From Herpetosiphon aurantiacus DSM 785 (GTDB taxonomy: Bacteria; Chloroflexota; Chloroflexia; Chloroflexales; Herpetosiphonaceae), in the NCBI GenBank assembly GCA_000018565.1, contig CP000875.1, positions 5,223,199 to 5,287,198 of the forward strand: a DNA stretch of 64,000 nt, read 5' to 3'. Positions 7,415-16,617 of the stretch are shown one piece after another. The translations under genes were made by a program, and so were the position numbers. Every line of letters begins with the position of its first letter. Position 1 is the stretch's first letter. Below the pieces are notes generated by a model. It searched no databases. It saw only the letters and a list, made by a program, of their open reading frames with translations, and was not told the origin of the DNA.

Positions 7415-8170
7415 GTGGCAGTCGAACGATTTCAGCCATTGCGAGCATTACAAACCGCCCTGCGAATTGTTTGGAGCGACCGGATGTGGTTGCCCAAAGT
7501 TGCGCTGGGTGGCTTGCTTGGTTCAAGCATGTTTGGGGTAATTTGGCCTCAAGGTTTGGTAATTGAGCATCTTGATAATAGCTCGCGCGGCTATCGACTG
7601 CCCTTGCCTGCGTGGCGACAATTTGGCGATAAAGCGGTAATGGGCTTGTTGGCAACTGTGATGGATTTTGTTTATTTTATTTTCCCGCAGTTGGTTGCCG
7701 CGACGTTCCTGTTTTGCGCAATTCTGCCATTTATCGTGGGCGACAACAACAGCATTGCCACCAGCATAACATTAATCATTTTTGGCACGCTGTTTGGGGT
7801 TAGTTTCTTGGGCAGTTTCTCGCCAGTGAGCAAGCTTTTTTTTGCCCGCGATGGGGCTGTCGAAAAAGCCTTAGGTCGCGCCAGTTTTCGGCGAGCGCTT
7901 GGCAGCAATGGTCGTTGGGTCTATTTCAGTGCGCGGTTAGTGACCTTGCCAGTATATCTACCAGCAATGGGAGCAGCTTGGTGGCTCTGGCAATTGACCC
8001 ATATTCCAGCAGTGGCGGTGTGGTGGCTGCTGGCGGCATTATGGCTCTTGATGAGCTGTCTGTTTTGGGCTTGGTTGATTGTGGCTCAAGTCTATTTTGA
8101 GGCCGACCAAATTGTCGCAGATCGAGAGATCGAGCAGCGTTTAGCTGACCGTAAACGAGCTATCAGCTAG
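7415..8170 (+). CDS. DUF4013-like integral membrane protein
   Basis: The 251-residue protein begins with a soluble stretch (RALQTALRIVWSDRMWLPKVALGG) and RLPLPAWRQFGDKAVMGLL, the layout of DUF4013 proteins, followed by hydrophobic segments at about residues 75-105, 110-135, 175-195 and 200-225. The C-terminal tail (FEADQIVADREIEQRLADRKRA) is charged and helical. The function of the family is unknown. The start is GTG 7415, with GAGGAAA upstream. It lies 11 bases after cinA and is co-oriented with the next gene. Confidence 0.65.
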   Translation: MAVERFQPLRALQTALRIVWSDRMWLPKVALGGLLGSSMFGVIWPQGLVIEHLDNSSRGYRLPLPAWRQFGDKAVMGLLATVMDFVYFIFPQLVAATFLFCAILPFIVGDNNSIATSITLIIFGTLFGVSFLGSFSPVSKLFFARDGAVEKALGRASFRRALGSNGRWVYFSARLVTLPVYLPAMGAAWWLWQLTHIPAVAVWWLLAALWLLMSCLFWAWLIVAQVYFEADQIVADREIEQRLADRKRAIS

Positions 8171-8197
8171 CAAACTTCCATCAACTAGGTGGTTGCT

Positions 8198-8863
8198 ATG
8201 GAACGAGCACGGATTTTACGCTGGCGTTTAGAGCAGCAGATCGAGCGCATTCGCCAAACTGAGAGCGATCTACATAGTCGGGCCACTGCGCGGATTGTGC
8301 GCCCATTAATCGAGCTACACTTACCTCACTTTATGCAAGCCTTGGGAGCCGATCACCTTGAGCATTGCACCGAAATTCCCCATGCCAAAATTCAGGCTGA
8401 TCGCTATTCAGTCATTGTCCCAATCATTGTACGCGATCATCTCACCACCAAAGTTTTTGCGCTAAAACCATTCATTGGCACATTTATGCTGGCGATTAAC
8501 GCCAATACGCTTGAATTTCGTTTGTTTTGTAGAGCGGTGCGCTATCGCAACCGCTTTGTTGGCGATGCCAAAACTGGCGAGTGGTTGGCTCCAGGCGAAT
8601 ATGTTGAAGAACATCGCTTAGCTTCAGTCGAAGTCGATGGATCGCAGCCAGAGCTAGCAGTTAAACAACTTTTTGATCAAGCGCTGCCGCTGATTCCCCA
8701 GATTTTACAATGGACGCAACGTGCTGCCAAAGCCCAAAAACAGTATCGCTGGTATCAAGTTGGCCGTGGTTTGGCCTTCAATCTGGCTGTGCTGGGCTAT
8801 ATTGTGGCATTATTGCTGATTTTATTGGGCAGTTTGGTGACTATGGCGAGTACATTTCCTTGA
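8198..8863 (+). CDS. Hypothetical protein with a C-terminal membrane anchor
   Basis: The protein has 221 residues. A soluble body contains an N-terminal charged helix (ARILRWRLEQQIERIRQTESDLHSR) and no motif I can name. One C-terminal hydrophobic segment (LAFNLAVLGYIVALLLILLG) suggests a tail-anchored protein facing the cytoplasm. ATG 8198 is chosen over GTG 8189 because AGGTGG lies 5 bases upstream. It is the last gene of the operon that begins at 5992. Confidence 0.6.
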   Translation: MERARILRWRLEQQIERIRQTESDLHSRATARIVRPLIELHLPHFMQALGADHLEHCTEIPHAKIQADRYSVIVPIIVRDHLTTKVFALKPFIGTFMLAINANTLEFRLFCRAVRYRNRFVGDAKTGEWLAPGEYVEEHRLASVEVDGSQPELAVKQLFDQALPLIPQILQWTQRAAKAQKQYRWYQVGRGLAFNLAVLGYIVALLLILLGSLVTMASTFP

Positions 8864-9040
8864 TTGACCAGGGATCAGGGATTGGTTGTTGGGGACAGGT
8901 ACAAGCAAAAGGCCAAGAAAATCATTATGTACAGGCTAGTCCCGCAGCGGACAGAGGACTGAGTGTGAGAATACCTCAAACTCAGCATCCTCTGCACCGT
9001 AGCGGTAATAACCTCGATTTTAATCCCTTACCTCTAAAAA

Positions 9041-10462
9041 TTACTCTTCTTCGTCGAATACGCCGCTGAGTTTGCCGACGGCCCCACCATGCTCGCGGCG
9101 ACTGGATTCACCAAACTGCTCACGGCGATAGACGATTTGGCCTTCCATCATGGTCAACATCACTTGGCCGCGCATCTCTTGACCCATCAAGGGGCTGTTT
9201 TTGCCTTTCGATGCCAAGGCTTCTGGAGTTACCTTCCAAATTGCTGCTGGATCAAAAATCGTCAAGGTAGCGGGGTCGTTTGGCCCCAACGAAATTGGCA
9301 GCACATCGATAATTGCCGCTGGGCCAATTGTCATCCGCGAAATTAATTCGACAATATCGATCTGCATGGTCTGAACTAAGGTCAACACCATGGGCAAGGC
9401 TAGTTCCAAGCCAGTGAAACCTGGGGAGGCAAAGCCATACTCACATTCTTTATCGACATGGGTATGCGGCGCATGGTCAGTGGCTACTGCGTCGATCGTG
9501 CCATCGCGTAAGCCTGCGATCAGCGCCGCCACATCTTCGCTGGTGCGCAAGGGTGGGCTGACACGAGTACGGGTATCGTAAGGTGCTAATTGCGAAGGAT
9601 CGTATGGGCCTTTGCCATCCCATGGCTCCATACTGCCCAGCACCCAGCGATCGGTCATAGTCAAGTGGTGCGGCGTAACTTCGCCAGTCACGCGCACGCC
9701 ACGAGCCTTAGCTGCCCGAATCAATTCCACCCCGCCAGCGGTGCTGACATGGCAGATGTGTAAACGCCCGCCTGTTTCTTCAGCCAAAGCAATATCACGG
9801 GCAATCATCACCTCTTCGCCAGCAGCCGGCCAACCGCTCAAACCCAAACGGGTGGCAACCGCACCTTCGTTCATTGGAGCGCCGCGCACGATGCTCAAAT
9901 CTTCGCAGTGATTCATCACGGGGCGGCCAGTCATTTTGCTATACAACAGGGCTTGACGCATGATGTGGGCATCCCACACGGGCGAGCCATCATCACTAAA
10001 CCCATGTGCGCCAGCTTCGGCCAACTCGACCAAGGGAGCCAATACCTTGCCTTCACGCCCAAGCGTCACTGCACCGATTGGCAGCACATGAATTGGCCCA
10101 TGGCGGGCGGCAATATCAAATTGTTGGCGAATCAGCGGAGCCGAATCGAGCGAAGGATTGGTGTTGGGCATTGGGCAAATCGTGGTATAGCCACCGCGCA
10201 CCGCTGCATCCATACCGGTGGCAATCGTTTCCTTGCCTTCAAAGCCTGGTTCGCGCAAGTGGGTGTGAATATCAATGAAGCCAGGGGTCACAAAACAGCC
10301 CGAAGCATCAATAAACTCAACATCATCGCCATAGGAATCGGGAGCCATGGCCAACTCGATAACCTCGCGTACCCGATTATTTTCCAGCACCAAATCCCCG
10401 ACGGTCGCAGTTTTGCGGGCTGGATCGATGATACAGCCGTTTTTGATCACAATCCGTGACAT
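9041..10462 (-). CDS. pyrC: Dihydroorotase, class I
   Basis: The enzyme closes N-carbamoyl-L-aspartate to dihydroorotate in pyrimidine synthesis. The 473-residue protein shows the amidohydrolase metal motif TPGFIDIHTHLREPG, then KETIATG, NHCED, HICHVSTAGG and ATDHAPH, in the order expected for a class I (AllB/PyrC-like) dihydroorotase. Allantoinases share the fold, but the HLREPG context favours dihydroorotase. ATG 10462 (MSRIVIKNG) has GGAG 6 bases upstream and is preferred over a more distal in-frame codon. No other pyr gene lies nearby. The DUF2270-like gene ends 23 bases upstream in the same direction. Confidence 0.93.
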   Translation of the reverse strand: MSRIVIKNGCIIDPARKTATVGDLVLENNRVREVIELAMAPDSYGDDVEFIDASGCFVTPGFIDIHTHLREPGFEGKETIATGMDAAVRGGYTTICPMPNTNPSLDSAPLIRQQFDIAARHGPIHVLPIGAVTLGREGKVLAPLVELAEAGAHGFSDDGSPVWDAHIMRQALLYSKMTGRPVMNHCEDLSIVRGAPMNEGAVATRLGLSGWPAAGEEVMIARDIALAEETGGRLHICHVSTAGGVELIRAAKARGVRVTGEVTPHHLTMTDRWVLGSMEPWDGKGPYDPSQLAPYDTRTRVSPPLRTSEDVAALIAGLRDGTIDAVATDHAPHTHVDKECEYGFASPGFTGLELALPMVLTLVQTMQIDIVELISRMTIGPAAIIDVLPISLGPNDPATLTIFDPAAIWKVTPEALASKGKNSPLMGQEMRGQVMLTMMEGQIVYRREQFGESSRREHGGAVGKLSGVFDEEE

Positions 10463-10485
10463 GTAGAACTCCACTGATTGGGCGT

Positions 10486-11280
10486 TTATTCGTTGGCCGT
10501 ACCGCTGCCCATTTTATCGCGGGCTTCGTTACGGCTCAGAATTTCGCCACTTGATTCTTGTGATTGCTCGCCTAGCCAACCTAGCCAGACTAAGCCGCCA
10601 TTGAAGGCCGCCCCAAACAAGAGCATAAACCAACTTGGCAACGGGCCTACCGCCGCCCGATCATACACCTCACCAAACGATTGGGCAATTGTAGGATGAA
10701 TGCCCACTTTGGTGACCCAGCTCAACGCCAGCAGGGCAAAAATCCACACATAATTGCGCCGCAAACGCCGACTCATGGCTTCGAGCAGGCTAATATTAAA
10801 GTGTGGCTCCATTAAATCTTGGGCCAACAGTTCGCGCCAATGTGGCCCGCCAGTATCGCTATCTGGCTCAGGCGCGAGCATATCGGCGAAAAATTCGGTT
10901 TCCATCACCCGCACCCGCGTCCGCCACAAATCGTAAAAGCGATAGCGCCGCGCCTCGATAAACAAGAAAAACATAATCAACAACGAATTGAGCAGGATCA
11001 TCACGGGGGTATTGCTGGGGCTGCTGAAGGCAAACGAAAGCGTCGCCCCAGTTGTGAGCACGGCCCAGTTGGTTGTGCCATCGAGCCGCACCCGCCAGGT
11101 GTTGGCGCGGGTCAATTCGCCGCGATACAAATGCACCAAGGCAGTGTTAAATTCGTTGGGAGTCAGCGGTCGGGTAATTGGCAGCGGCGCACGGGGCATT
11201 GGTGCGGCTGTGGTAACCCGTGGGCCACGCATGGTTGGTGGCTCAGTCGGGTTCGGCGGAATAAAGGTTGGGCGTTGCAT
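10486..11280 (-). CDS. DUF2270-like integral membrane protein
   Basis: The 264-residue protein has a Pro-rich cytoplasmic head (residues 1-45), then LTPNEFNTALVHLYRGELTRANTWRVRLD, followed by two hydrophobic segments (WAVLTTGATLSFAFS and VMILLNSLLIMFFLFIEA). RRYRFYDLWRTRVRVMETEFFADM is a strongly conserved-looking block, and two more hydrophobic segments lie near the C terminus. This matches the layout of DUF2270 proteins, whose function is unknown. ATG 11280 is chosen over further upstream codons because those fall inside an intergenic repeat and ATG 11280 has AAAGGT upstream. It probably shares a transcript with pyrC. Confidence 0.7.
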   Translation of the reverse strand: MQRPTFIPPNPTEPPTMRGPRVTTAAPMPRAPLPITRPLTPNEFNTALVHLYRGELTRANTWRVRLDGTTNWAVLTTGATLSFAFSSPSNTPVMILLNSLLIMFFLFIEARRYRFYDLWRTRVRVMETEFFADMLAPEPDSDTGGPHWRELLAQDLMEPHFNISLLEAMSRRLRRNYVWIFALLALSWVTKVGIHPTIAQSFGEVYDRAAVGPLPSWFMLLFGAAFNGGLVWLGWLGEQSQESSGEILSRNEARDKMGSGTANE

Positions 11281-11299
11281 AGCCAGTACCTTTGTGCAT

Positions 11300-11411
11300 A
11301 AGAACATAGAACAAAGAGCATAGAACAACATTCATCTATGCTCTTTTCGCTCGTCGGATCAATTAAGTCCTCATGATCGCTCTGTTCTATGTTCTATGCT
11401 CTTTGTTCTTT
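11300..11411. repeat. Inverted repeat of the GAACATAGAAC family
   Basis: Left arm 11300-11327 and right arm 11382-11411 share GAACAAAGAGCATAGAACA in opposite orientation. Related words occur at 12775-12805 and 47911-47940. It fills the gap between the DUF2270-like gene and pfkA. Confidence 0.7.
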
Positions 11412-12405
11412 AGTAGCGATCAAGAATTTTTGAAAGTTCGTAGAGCTTGGCATCAAGCACTTTGGGATTCGCCAGCACCTCATCATAGGGTGTGACGGTT
11501 AATTTGCGTGATTGCATGCCAACCAAACCACCATTCTTGCCTGATAGCAAAAACTCGACCGCGCCCGAACCAAGCCGGGTTGCCAAAGTACGATCAAAGG
11601 CCGAGGGCGAACCGCCACGCTGAATATGACCCAAAATTGTGGCCCGCGTGCGGAAGCTAAAGCTAAAACCGCTTTCCTCAGCATCGATTTGGTTAATTTG
11701 GTCTTGGATGGTTTGGGCGTTCAAATGCGCCCCTTCGGCTGCCACAATCACGCAGTTGGTTTTACCCTTGCGAAACGAACGCTTGATCACTTCAACCACA
11801 TCTTCAATTGTGGTATCGGGAATTTCGGGAATCAGAATTGCCTCAGCGCCGCCAGCCAAGCCGCCCATCAAGGCCAAATAGCCTGAGTGACGACCCATGG
11901 TTTCGATGATAAAAGCGCGTTGGTGTGATGAAGCGGTATCTTTAATTTTATCGATTGCTTCCAGCACCGTGTTGAGCGCCGTATCAGCACCAATGCTCAT
12001 ATCAGTGCCATACATATCGTTATCGATTGTGCCTGGTAAGCAGATTGTGGGCAGGCCATGTTCGGCGGTTAGGGCAGCGGCCCCACGCAACGAACCATCG
12101 CCGCCAATTACCACCAAGCCTTCAATGCCATGCCAGCGCAAATTCTCCATGGCTTTTTCACGGCCAGCGGGAGTCATAAATTCGGGCGAGCGGGCGGTGA
12201 GCAGCATTGTGCCACCACGTTGGATAATGCCGCCAACATCTTTATATTCAAGCCGACGCATATCATTTTGAATGAGGCCAGCATAGCCTCGATACACGCC
12301 AAACACTTCACAACCTGCATGGAGTGCAGTCCGCGTGACTGCACGAATTGCGGGATTCATCCCTGGGGAGTCGCCACCACTGGTTAAAACGGCAATGCGA
12401 TGCAT
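11410..12405 (-). CDS. pfkA: ATP-dependent 6-phosphofructokinase
   Basis: The enzyme phosphorylates fructose 6-phosphate at C1, the committed step of glycolysis. The 331-residue protein has TSGGDSPGMNPAIRA at the N terminus, IGGDGSLRGA, the catalytic PGTIDND, ETMGRHSGYLA and the substrate-binding HIQRGGSPSAFDR. The GGDGS form (not GGDDT) indicates the ATP-using rather than the pyrophosphate-using type. ATG 12405 has GAGG 7 bases upstream. It stands alone, with repeat DNA downstream. Confidence 0.95.
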   Translation of the reverse strand: MHRIAVLTSGGDSPGMNPAIRAVTRTALHAGCEVFGVYRGYAGLIQNDMRRLEYKDVGGIIQRGGTMLLTARSPEFMTPAGREKAMENLRWHGIEGLVVIGGDGSLRGAAALTAEHGLPTICLPGTIDNDMYGTDMSIGADTALNTVLEAIDKIKDTASSHQRAFIIETMGRHSGYLALMGGLAGGAEAILIPEIPDTTIEDVVEVIKRSFRKGKTNCVIVAAEGAHLNAQTIQDQINQIDAEESGFSFSFRTRATILGHIQRGGSPSAFDRTLATRLGSGAVEFLLSGKNGGLVGMQSRKLTVTPYDEVLANPKVLDAKLYELSKILDRY

Positions 12406-12477
12406 GATCAAACCTCATTGAAGTTATTAATGCTTGAAGCGGCGACATTGCCGTCGATGGCTCCCTTGCCATTGAGT

Positions 12478-12654
12478 TCAAAACACTTTTCGTAAAAGCC
12501 ACCAGACCAAGATCACACTCGCCACCAGAAACCCCAGAAAACCAAACCCACTTACTGGAACGACAATGACGATTGAAGTTCGTCGGATTACCACCCACAA
12601 AACGATTGCGATTGCTACCCATAGGAGTAGCCGATTGGTTGACGATTTTCGCAT
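12478..12654 (-). CDS. Very small two-pass membrane protein, hypothetical
   Basis: The 58-residue protein has two hydrophobic segments (LLLWVAIAIVLWVVI and FGFLGFLVASVILVWWLL) joined by a short loop and ending in RKVF. No family was recognised. ATG 12654 is used because an upstream in-frame ATG at 12681 is part of a TATAAT-like -10 box. It lies 72 bases upstream of pfkA in the same direction and could be co-transcribed. The evidence is a coherent hydrophobic pattern and a plausible AGG ribosome site only. Confidence 0.5.
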   Translation of the reverse strand: MRKSSTNRLLLWVAIAIVLWVVIRRTSIVIVVPVSGFGFLGFLVASVILVWWLLRKVF

Positions 12655-13014
12655 ATGTGCCTCGGCCTTGGTGCGCCCCATTATACCAAGAAGCGACTAT
12701 TGCGTTGCTAATTCATTTCAAGCCTATCATGGCATTGTTCAATCCAAATAGCAAGCTGTTTCGTAGATGGAGTTAGAGCAAAGAACATAGAACATAGAGC
12801 ATAGATTTCAGTGCCAAGTTGTTAACGCAGAGGCGCAGAGAGAAATTTGGCTATAGGTTTTGGACTATAGACCATGAGATCATGGAAATCATAGAAATCT
12901 TCCGCTAGTCTATAGCCCCTCCTATGCTCTGCGCCTCTGCGTTAAATTCTTACTTGCTTGTGAGCCATTTTGCCTTTTGCCTTTTGATTTCTAACTTGTA
13001 TAAAGGGGTTTTGT
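12655..13014. other. Intergenic region with nested repeats, no gene seen
   Basis: Between divergent genes. It contains a GAACATAGAACATAGAGC word (about 12785-12803), a TTAACGCAGAGGCGCAGAG inverted pair (12822-12840 and 12927-12945), and between them a GGCTATAGG-type segment. The last 40 bases before 13015 are AT-rich and end in a GGGG ribosome site. Confidence 0.6.
12822..12945. repeat. Perfect 19-bp inverted repeat, family C
   Basis: TTAACGCAGAGGCGCAGAG at 12822-12840 is matched exactly by its reverse complement at 12927-12945. Single imperfect copies occur near 16750, 17153, 26647, 56593 and 63797. Confidence 0.85.
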
Positions 13015-14055
13015 ATGCAATCGTCGCTTGATCAGTCGCAGCCGCGTTCAGCCCAAACGGCACTTTGGCTGGGAATTTTATTCAGTTTTGGCTTTACCGC
13101 ACTGATTTGGTGGGCTGGTCAGCGCTTACACGCGATCGAAAAGCTGCCCGATCAAGGCGCAAGTTGGTATTATTGGCAATTGCCCAACCCAACGCTTTGG
13201 TCGCGGATAACTGCTTGGGGCGGCTATTTGTTGCATCAACTAACAATTTGGGGCGCAATTTACTACGCTCAAACGCGAGTCAAAAAATATACCAAGGGCT
13301 TGCAAACGATCAATTGGGTAGCACTTGGGGCAAATGCGCTCTTCATCATTTTGCATTTCATCCAAACCCATTTTTGGTACGACGGACTAGCCCAAGATGT
13401 GTCGATCTTCAGCTCGCAAGGCTCAGTAATTGTCATGCTGGTCTGGATTTTGTTGATGGAAAACAGCCGCCGTGGTTTGTTTATGGGCAAGCGTGCGCCG
13501 ATCGGCAAGGAAATTGGCCGCGCAGCCCGCCAATATCATGGCTATGTTTTCTCATGGGCAGCGATTTACACCTTCTGGTATCACCCGATGGAAACCAGCA
13601 GCGGCCATTTGGTTGGTTTCATCTATATGTTCTTTTTGTTGCTCCAAGGCAGCCTATTTCTCACCCGCATCCACGTCAATCGCTGGTGGATGTTGGCCCA
13701 AGAAGTGATGGTGCTATTTCACGGCACGATGGTGGCTTTCGTTCAAGCTGGCCCAACTGGCTTCTGGCCGATGTTCTTCTTTGGCTTTTTCGGCATTTTC
13801 GTCATCACCCAAATGCATGGCTTGGGCTTGAGCAAGGCGTGGCGTTGGGTCTTAGGCGGCGGCTATCTCGCGTTGGTGATTGGCATTTACACCTGGCGTG
13901 GCTGGGATAAAATCGATGAAATTGTGCGAATTCCAGTAATTGAATATGCGCTAATCGCTGTGCTGGCCTTATTGATTTGGCTGGTGCTGCAACTTGCCAA
14001 GCTATTTACCCGCCGCAAAGCCGTTTTGGTGAGTGATCAGATCTCATGTGATTGA
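13015..14055 (+). CDS. Polytopic membrane protein, function unknown
   Basis: The 346-residue protein has about nine hydrophobic segments and many aromatic residues. Histidines lie in or beside membrane segments (LLHQLTIWG, IILHFIQTHFWYDG, ARQYHGYVFSWAAIYTFWYHPMETSSGHLVGF, EVMVLFHGTMVAF, ITQMHGLGLS). Clustered His in a membrane protein can bind heme or metal, but no known family was recognised, so this is only a suggestion. ATG 13015 follows an AAAGGGG ribosome site. The gene is monocistronic: repeats lie on both sides and the next gene (priA) converges on it. Confidence 0.7.
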   Translation: MQSSLDQSQPRSAQTALWLGILFSFGFTALIWWAGQRLHAIEKLPDQGASWYYWQLPNPTLWSRITAWGGYLLHQLTIWGAIYYAQTRVKKYTKGLQTINWVALGANALFIILHFIQTHFWYDGLAQDVSIFSSQGSVIVMLVWILLMENSRRGLFMGKRAPIGKEIGRAARQYHGYVFSWAAIYTFWYHPMETSSGHLVGFIYMFFLLLQGSLFLTRIHVNRWWMLAQEVMVLFHGTMVAFVQAGPTGFWPMFFFGFFGIFVITQMHGLGLSKAWRWVLGGGYLALVIGIYTWRGWDKIDEIVRIPVIEYALIAVLALLIWLVLQLAKLFTRRKAVLVSDQISCD

Positions 14056-14131
14056 TCCACGAAGAACACGAAGAGCACGAAGGATAACCGTTTATATATT
14101 CTTTGTGTTCTTCGTGCGCTTTGTGGATCAC
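14054..14131. repeat. Inverted repeat of the ACGAAG family between convergent genes
   Basis: Left arm 14054-14083 (GATCCACGAAG, with ACGAAG repeated every 9 bases) and right arm 14099-14131 (CTTCGTG, then CTTTGTGGATCA) form an imperfect inverted repeat between the converging 13015-14055 gene and priA. It could serve both as a bidirectional terminator, but there is no clear T tract. Confidence 0.7.
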
Positions 14132-16617
14132 AATAAACTAACCGGATCAACATCGATCGTCCAGCCTGAGGGAATTTTTAAATCGTGCAATAAATCAGTG
14201 GGGTCGGGCAAACGCACCAAAATATGCCAACGATAGAGATCGCGCACTTTTTGCAAAAAGGCTGGCGATGGCCCAATAATCGCCCAATCGCGAATGCGCC
14301 GCCGTTCTAGCTCCTCGCGCAATTGGGTATCGAATTGGCGCACAACCCGCTCAACGGTTTTGTTCGATGGCGATTGGGTCATAAAGCGAATCAAGCGGCT
14401 GAATGGTGGATAGTGGGCGGTGCGGCGAAAGGCAATTTCTTCGCGGTAAAATTGACGATAATCGTGCTGGGCGGCGGCCTGAATCGCATAATGTTCAGGA
14501 TTATAGCTTTGGATAATCACTTGACCGCCGCCGGCCCGCCGCCCTGCTCGCCCCGCCACTTGAGCCAATAATTGAAATGTGCGCTCGCCCGAGCGAAAAT
14601 CGGGCAAATTCAGCGCAGTATCGGCGGTAATCACTCCAACCAAGGTCACCAACGGCAAATCAAAGCCCTTGGCAACCATCTGAGTTCCCACCAAAATATC
14701 GGCTTCGTGTTGGGTAAATTGGTTCAGCAACGCTTCGTGCGAGCCTTTACGCCCAGTCACATCGCGATCCCAGCGCATCACCCGTGCTTGGGGATAGAGC
14801 AATTTGACTTCTTCGACCACCCGCTGCGTACCAACCCCAAAATCACGAATGCGGGTGCTGAAACAGCTTGGGCAATTACGCGGAACCCAATCAACATGGC
14901 CACAATAATGGCAGCGCAGGGTTGCTGGCGCAGCCGCGTCGCCCGCAGTTGCGTGCACCGCCAAGGCTACGGCACAGCGTGGGCATTGAATCGTCGTGCC
15001 ACAATCGCGACACATCACAAACGAGGCAATCCCGCGTCGATTCAAAAATAAAATCGTTTGTTCGCGCTTATCGAGGGTGCGTTGAATCGCGCTTTGCAAG
15101 GGACGACTAAACATCGAACGCACGCCCGCCTTGAGTTCGCTGCGCATATCCACAATTTGTACTGGCGGCATGGGGATGGGATCTGCTTTGGTGACCCCCG
15201 CCACCGTTTTGCGCCCAACCCGTTCGTGCAATTCCAACACTTCATATTTGTTGATCTGCACGGCGTAGGCTGTTTCTAGCGAGGGTGTGGCGCTGCCCAA
15301 AATCAACACGGCTCCAGCCAATTCGGCCAATTTCACTGCCAAATCACGGGCGTGGTAGTAGGGCGTGGCTTCGTGCTTGAAGGAATGTTCATGTTCTTCA
15401 TCAACAATAATTAGCTGCAATTTGCTCATGGGCGACCAAATTGCTGAACGCGAGCCAATGGCCACTTGGGCATCGCCACGCCGCAAACGCCGCCATTCAT
15501 CGTAGCGCTCGCCAACGCTCAATTCGGAGTGCAACACCGCCAATTGTTGCGGAAAGCGGGCAGCAAAACGGCGCACCAGCTGGGTTGTCAGGGCGATTTC
15601 GGGCACGAGCACCAAGGCTTGGCCACCATTGCGTAAGGCTCGGCCAATTGCCCGTAGATATAGCTCGGTTTTGCCGCTACCCGTCACGCCATGCAGCAAA
15701 ATTGGTTTAGCCTTGCCTGTGCGACTTGCTGTATCTTGGGCCGCGACAATCTGCCGCCAACCACGTTCTTGCTCAAGCGTTAGTTCGGGCGGAAACTCCA
15801 AGGGTGGGATGCGCCCAAGCAGCGGGTCACGGCGCACCTCAATTTGCTCCAGCTGAATCAAATTGCGCAAGGCCAAACTACGCAAATGGCTCAAGCTTGC
15901 GCCAACATCACGCAACTCAGGCAATAGCACTGGTTCGCCATCTACTGCTTGCTCTAAAATCGCCTGAAAAATTGCCGCCAAGCGTGGCGCTTTGCTCAAC
16001 TCAGCCAAGGCTTCGGCTGGAGTGGCGCTGGTTGGCTGGGCACTCCATTCACGTTTGGGCTTGGCCGCTGGTCGCGAAACCAAACTACCCAAGGCGATCA
16101 ATCCACGTTCATGCAATTCGGTATAGCTACGCCGCAGATCAGCGTCTGAGCCACGTAAATCGACCCGTAGCTGCCGTTCGCTTTGCTCGCCAACCCGCCG
16201 TAAATGAAACAAAATTGCTCGTTCGCGTTCGTCGAGCGTGCCAAGTTCGATCTTCTGGCCATGCTCAGTTGGCCGCCAAGTGCGCTCAATTTCTTGCTTC
16301 ACCCCTGGCGGCATGGTCAATTGCACAGCGTCCCACAAACGCACGGCTTGAGATTGGCTAAACCACTGCGCCAAGGCCAATTGGGCTGGGGCGGCAATCG
16401 CTTCGGGGTCGGCGTGTTCTAAAATATCGCGCACCACAAAACCTTGAGGCCGTTGAGTGCTAAATTCTAAAACCACGCCCTGCACGCGACGCGGCCCAAG
16501 CGGAACCCACACCAACGCACCTACACGCAAAGGTCGGAGATGCGGCGGCACGGCATAGGTCAAAATCGCCTCGGGGTTATCGGGCAAATAGGCATTGAGC
16601 GCAACCTGGGCATACAT
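14128..16617 (-). CDS. priA: Primosomal replication restart helicase PriA
   Basis: PriA recognises stalled or repaired forks, unwinds the lagging-strand arm and starts reloading of the replicative helicase. The 829-residue protein has the N-terminal 3' DNA-end-binding domain (MYAQVALN, then FTYAVP-like LTYAVPPHL), a superfamily 2 helicase core (Walker A GVTGSGKTELYL, DEEH box VDEEHEHSFK, GSATPSLE) and the zinc-binding insert with eight Cys in four pairs (CRDC, CPRC, CHYC, CPSC). QVAGRAGR is helicase motif VI. ATG 16617 is chosen by homology with the usual N terminus; the ribosome site is weak and a TTG at 16644 is in frame. Confidence 0.95.
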   Translation of the reverse strand: MYAQVALNAYLPDNPEAILTYAVPPHLRPLRVGALVWVPLGPRRVQGVVLEFSTQRPQGFVVRDILEHADPEAIAAPAQLALAQWFSQSQAVRLWDAVQLTMPPGVKQEIERTWRPTEHGQKIELGTLDERERAILFHLRRVGEQSERQLRVDLRGSDADLRRSYTELHERGLIALGSLVSRPAAKPKREWSAQPTSATPAEALAELSKAPRLAAIFQAILEQAVDGEPVLLPELRDVGASLSHLRSLALRNLIQLEQIEVRRDPLLGRIPPLEFPPELTLEQERGWRQIVAAQDTASRTGKAKPILLHGVTGSGKTELYLRAIGRALRNGGQALVLVPEIALTTQLVRRFAARFPQQLAVLHSELSVGERYDEWRRLRRGDAQVAIGSRSAIWSPMSKLQLIIVDEEHEHSFKHEATPYYHARDLAVKLAELAGAVLILGSATPSLETAYAVQINKYEVLELHERVGRKTVAGVTKADPIPMPPVQIVDMRSELKAGVRSMFSRPLQSAIQRTLDKREQTILFLNRRGIASFVMCRDCGTTIQCPRCAVALAVHATAGDAAAPATLRCHYCGHVDWVPRNCPSCFSTRIRDFGVGTQRVVEEVKLLYPQARVMRWDRDVTGRKGSHEALLNQFTQHEADILVGTQMVAKGFDLPLVTLVGVITADTALNLPDFRSGERTFQLLAQVAGRAGRRAGGGQVIIQSYNPEHYAIQAAAQHDYRQFYREEIAFRRTAHYPPFSRLIRFMTQSPSNKTVERVVRQFDTQLREELERRRIRDWAIIGPSPAFLQKVRDLYRWHILVRLPDPTDLLHDLKIPSGWTIDVDPVSLL

